From positions 1 through 13,760 of the forward strand of contig JAFLTK010000251.1 in assembly GCA_022511505.1 (NCBI GenBank): DNA of 13,760 nt, written 5' to 3'. The DNA is from Muribaculaceae bacterium (GTDB lineage Bacteria; Bacteroidota; Bacteroidia; Bacteroidales; Muribaculaceae). The notes beneath the pieces are model-generated. The model saw nothing but the letters and a program-made list of their open reading frames with translations. It was not told where the DNA came from and made no database searches. This document shows positions 13,028 through 13,760 of this stretch, in pieces (the stretch's first letter is position 1; each line of letters starts with the position of its first letter). The position numbers were made by a program, and so were the translations under genes.

Positions 13028-13760
13028 ATGAGCACAATTGATCTTTCACAGTATGGCATCACCGGCGCAAAGGTGATACACAACCCCAACTATGAGAAGT
13101 TGTTCTATGACGAGATGAACCGTAACCTTCAGGGTTATGAGCGTGCACAGTTGACCAATCTCGACGCTGTCAACGTGATGACCGGTATCTACACCGGCCG
13201 TTCGCCCAAAGACAAATTCTTTGTTGAAGACGAGGTCTCAAAAGACACCATCTGGTGGACAACCGACGAATACAAGAACGACAACAAGCCCATCACCGAG
13301 GCTACTTGGGATGAACTCAAAAAGATTGCCGACAAGGAATTGAGCGACAAGACCCTCTATGTCGTTGACGCTTTCTGCGGTACCAACCCCGACACCCGTC
13401 TGGCAGTTCGCTTCATCATGGAGGTGGCATGGCAGGCCCACTTTGTGACCAATATGTTCATCCGCCCCACTGCCGAAGAACTCGCCAATTTCAAGCCCGA
13501 CTTTGTTGTGCTCAACGCCTCAAAGGCCAAGGTTGAAAACTGGAAAGAACTCGGACTCAATTCCGAGACTTGCGTAGCCTTCAGCCTTAAACACCGCATG
13601 CAGTTGATTATCAACACATGGTATGGCGGCGAGATGAAGAAGGGTATGTTCTCAATCATGAACTACTACAACCCCCTTCGCGGCATCGCCTCGATGCACT
13701 GCTCGGCCAACACCGACATGAACGGCGAGAACACCGCCATCTTCTTCGGCCTCTCCGGCA
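13028..13760 (+). CDS. pckA: Phosphoenolpyruvate carboxykinase (ATP), 3'-truncated by window edge
   Basis: Interconverts oxaloacetate and phosphoenolpyruvate with ATP/ADP. In fermenting Bacteroidota it is generally held to run in the carboxylating direction, making oxaloacetate for succinate formation and conserving ATP. The first 244 codons are present of a usual 530-540. Visible motifs: TGIYTGRSPKDKF (substrate-binding Arg of the GRSPKDKF block), WWTTDEYKNDNKP, VVDAFCG, FIMEVAWQAHFVTNMFIRP, NTWYGGEMKKGMFS (kinase-like metal and PEP region), SMHCSANTDMNGE and FFGLSG, where the window ends inside the Walker A P-loop. The start at 13028 (MSTIDLSQYG) aligns with Bacteroides homologues as I remember them; ATG 13022 would add two residues. 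Confidence 0.96.
   Translation, partial: MSTIDLSQYGITGAKVIHNPNYEKLFYDEMNRNLQGYERAQLTNLDAVNVMTGIYTGRSPKDKFFVEDEVSKDTIWWTTDEYKNDNKPITEATWDELKKIADKELSDKTLYVVDAFCGTNPDTRLAVRFIMEVAWQAHFVTNMFIRPTAEELANFKPDFVVLNASKAKVENWKELGLNSETCVAFSLKHRMQLIINTWYGGEMKKGMFSIMNYYNPLRGIASMHCSANTDMNGENTAIFFGLSG

Noticed and set aside
1..13760. A defence island, prophage or other mobile system
   Set aside because: All confident genes are core metabolism, envelope or tRNA-modification genes in ordinary operons; no integrase, transposase, toxin or attachment site is seen.

Overview
The window looks like chromosomal housekeeping DNA from a member of the Bacteroidales (phylum Bacteroidota). Five promoters fit the Bacteroidota pattern of a TTG or TTTG upstream box and a TAnnTTTG box, the starts lack Shine-Dalgarno sequences, and the protein families (LptE/unknown/SecG cluster, DUF2723 giant membrane protein, ATP-type PckA, single-chain PFOR) are typical of the group. 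The coding DNA is clearly GC-rich with AT-rich gaps, which fits a Muribaculaceae-like gut anaerobe better than Bacteroides proper. That family-level guess is inference. I see no transposase, phage, CRISPR, tRNA or rRNA gene.

Layout from left to right. Positions 1-2455 (-) hold nifJ, pyruvate:ferredoxin oxidoreductase, cut by the window edge before its C-terminal TPP domain, with a hairpin-bearing leader and a promoter near 2571-2601. Divergent from it, 2774-4614 (+) is an envelope/translocation operon: LptE lipoprotein (GTG start almost on top of its promoter), a Bacteroidota-specific protein with a low-complexity linker and a TPR-like C-terminus, then SecG. Positions 4615-5151 are gene-free and unusually rich in hairpins, including two copies of a 16-bp repeat that fold with a CATA loop.

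Positions 5152-7457 (-) form a three-gene operon read leftward: a cysteine-free class III sirtuin, a HAD-IA phosphatase whose start overlaps it, and RibF (riboflavin kinase/FAD synthetase). A promoter lies at 7506-7533. Positions 7631-12668 (-) form another leftward operon: a 1166-residue DUF2723 membrane protein (GT-C glycosyltransferase-like), a CE4 polysaccharide deacetylase 12 bp downstream, and QueG (epoxyqueuosine reductase) overlapping its end. Positions 12669-13027 are a divergent promoter region, and 13028-13760 (+) is the start of pckA, cut right at its P-loop.

Functionally, PFOR and PckA frame the window with the central phosphoenolpyruvate/pyruvate reactions of a fermenting anaerobe. 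The middle genes cover outer-membrane biogenesis (LptE), secretion (SecG), flavin cofactor synthesis (RibF, perhaps helped by the HAD phosphatase), NAD-dependent deacylation, tRNA modification and probable envelope glycan chemistry. I did not find a clear new multi-gene system. The best leads are the palindrome-rich 4615-5151 region, the zinc-site-less sirtuin, the DUF2723/deacetylase pair, the HAD/RibF pairing and the unknown gene between lptE and secG.
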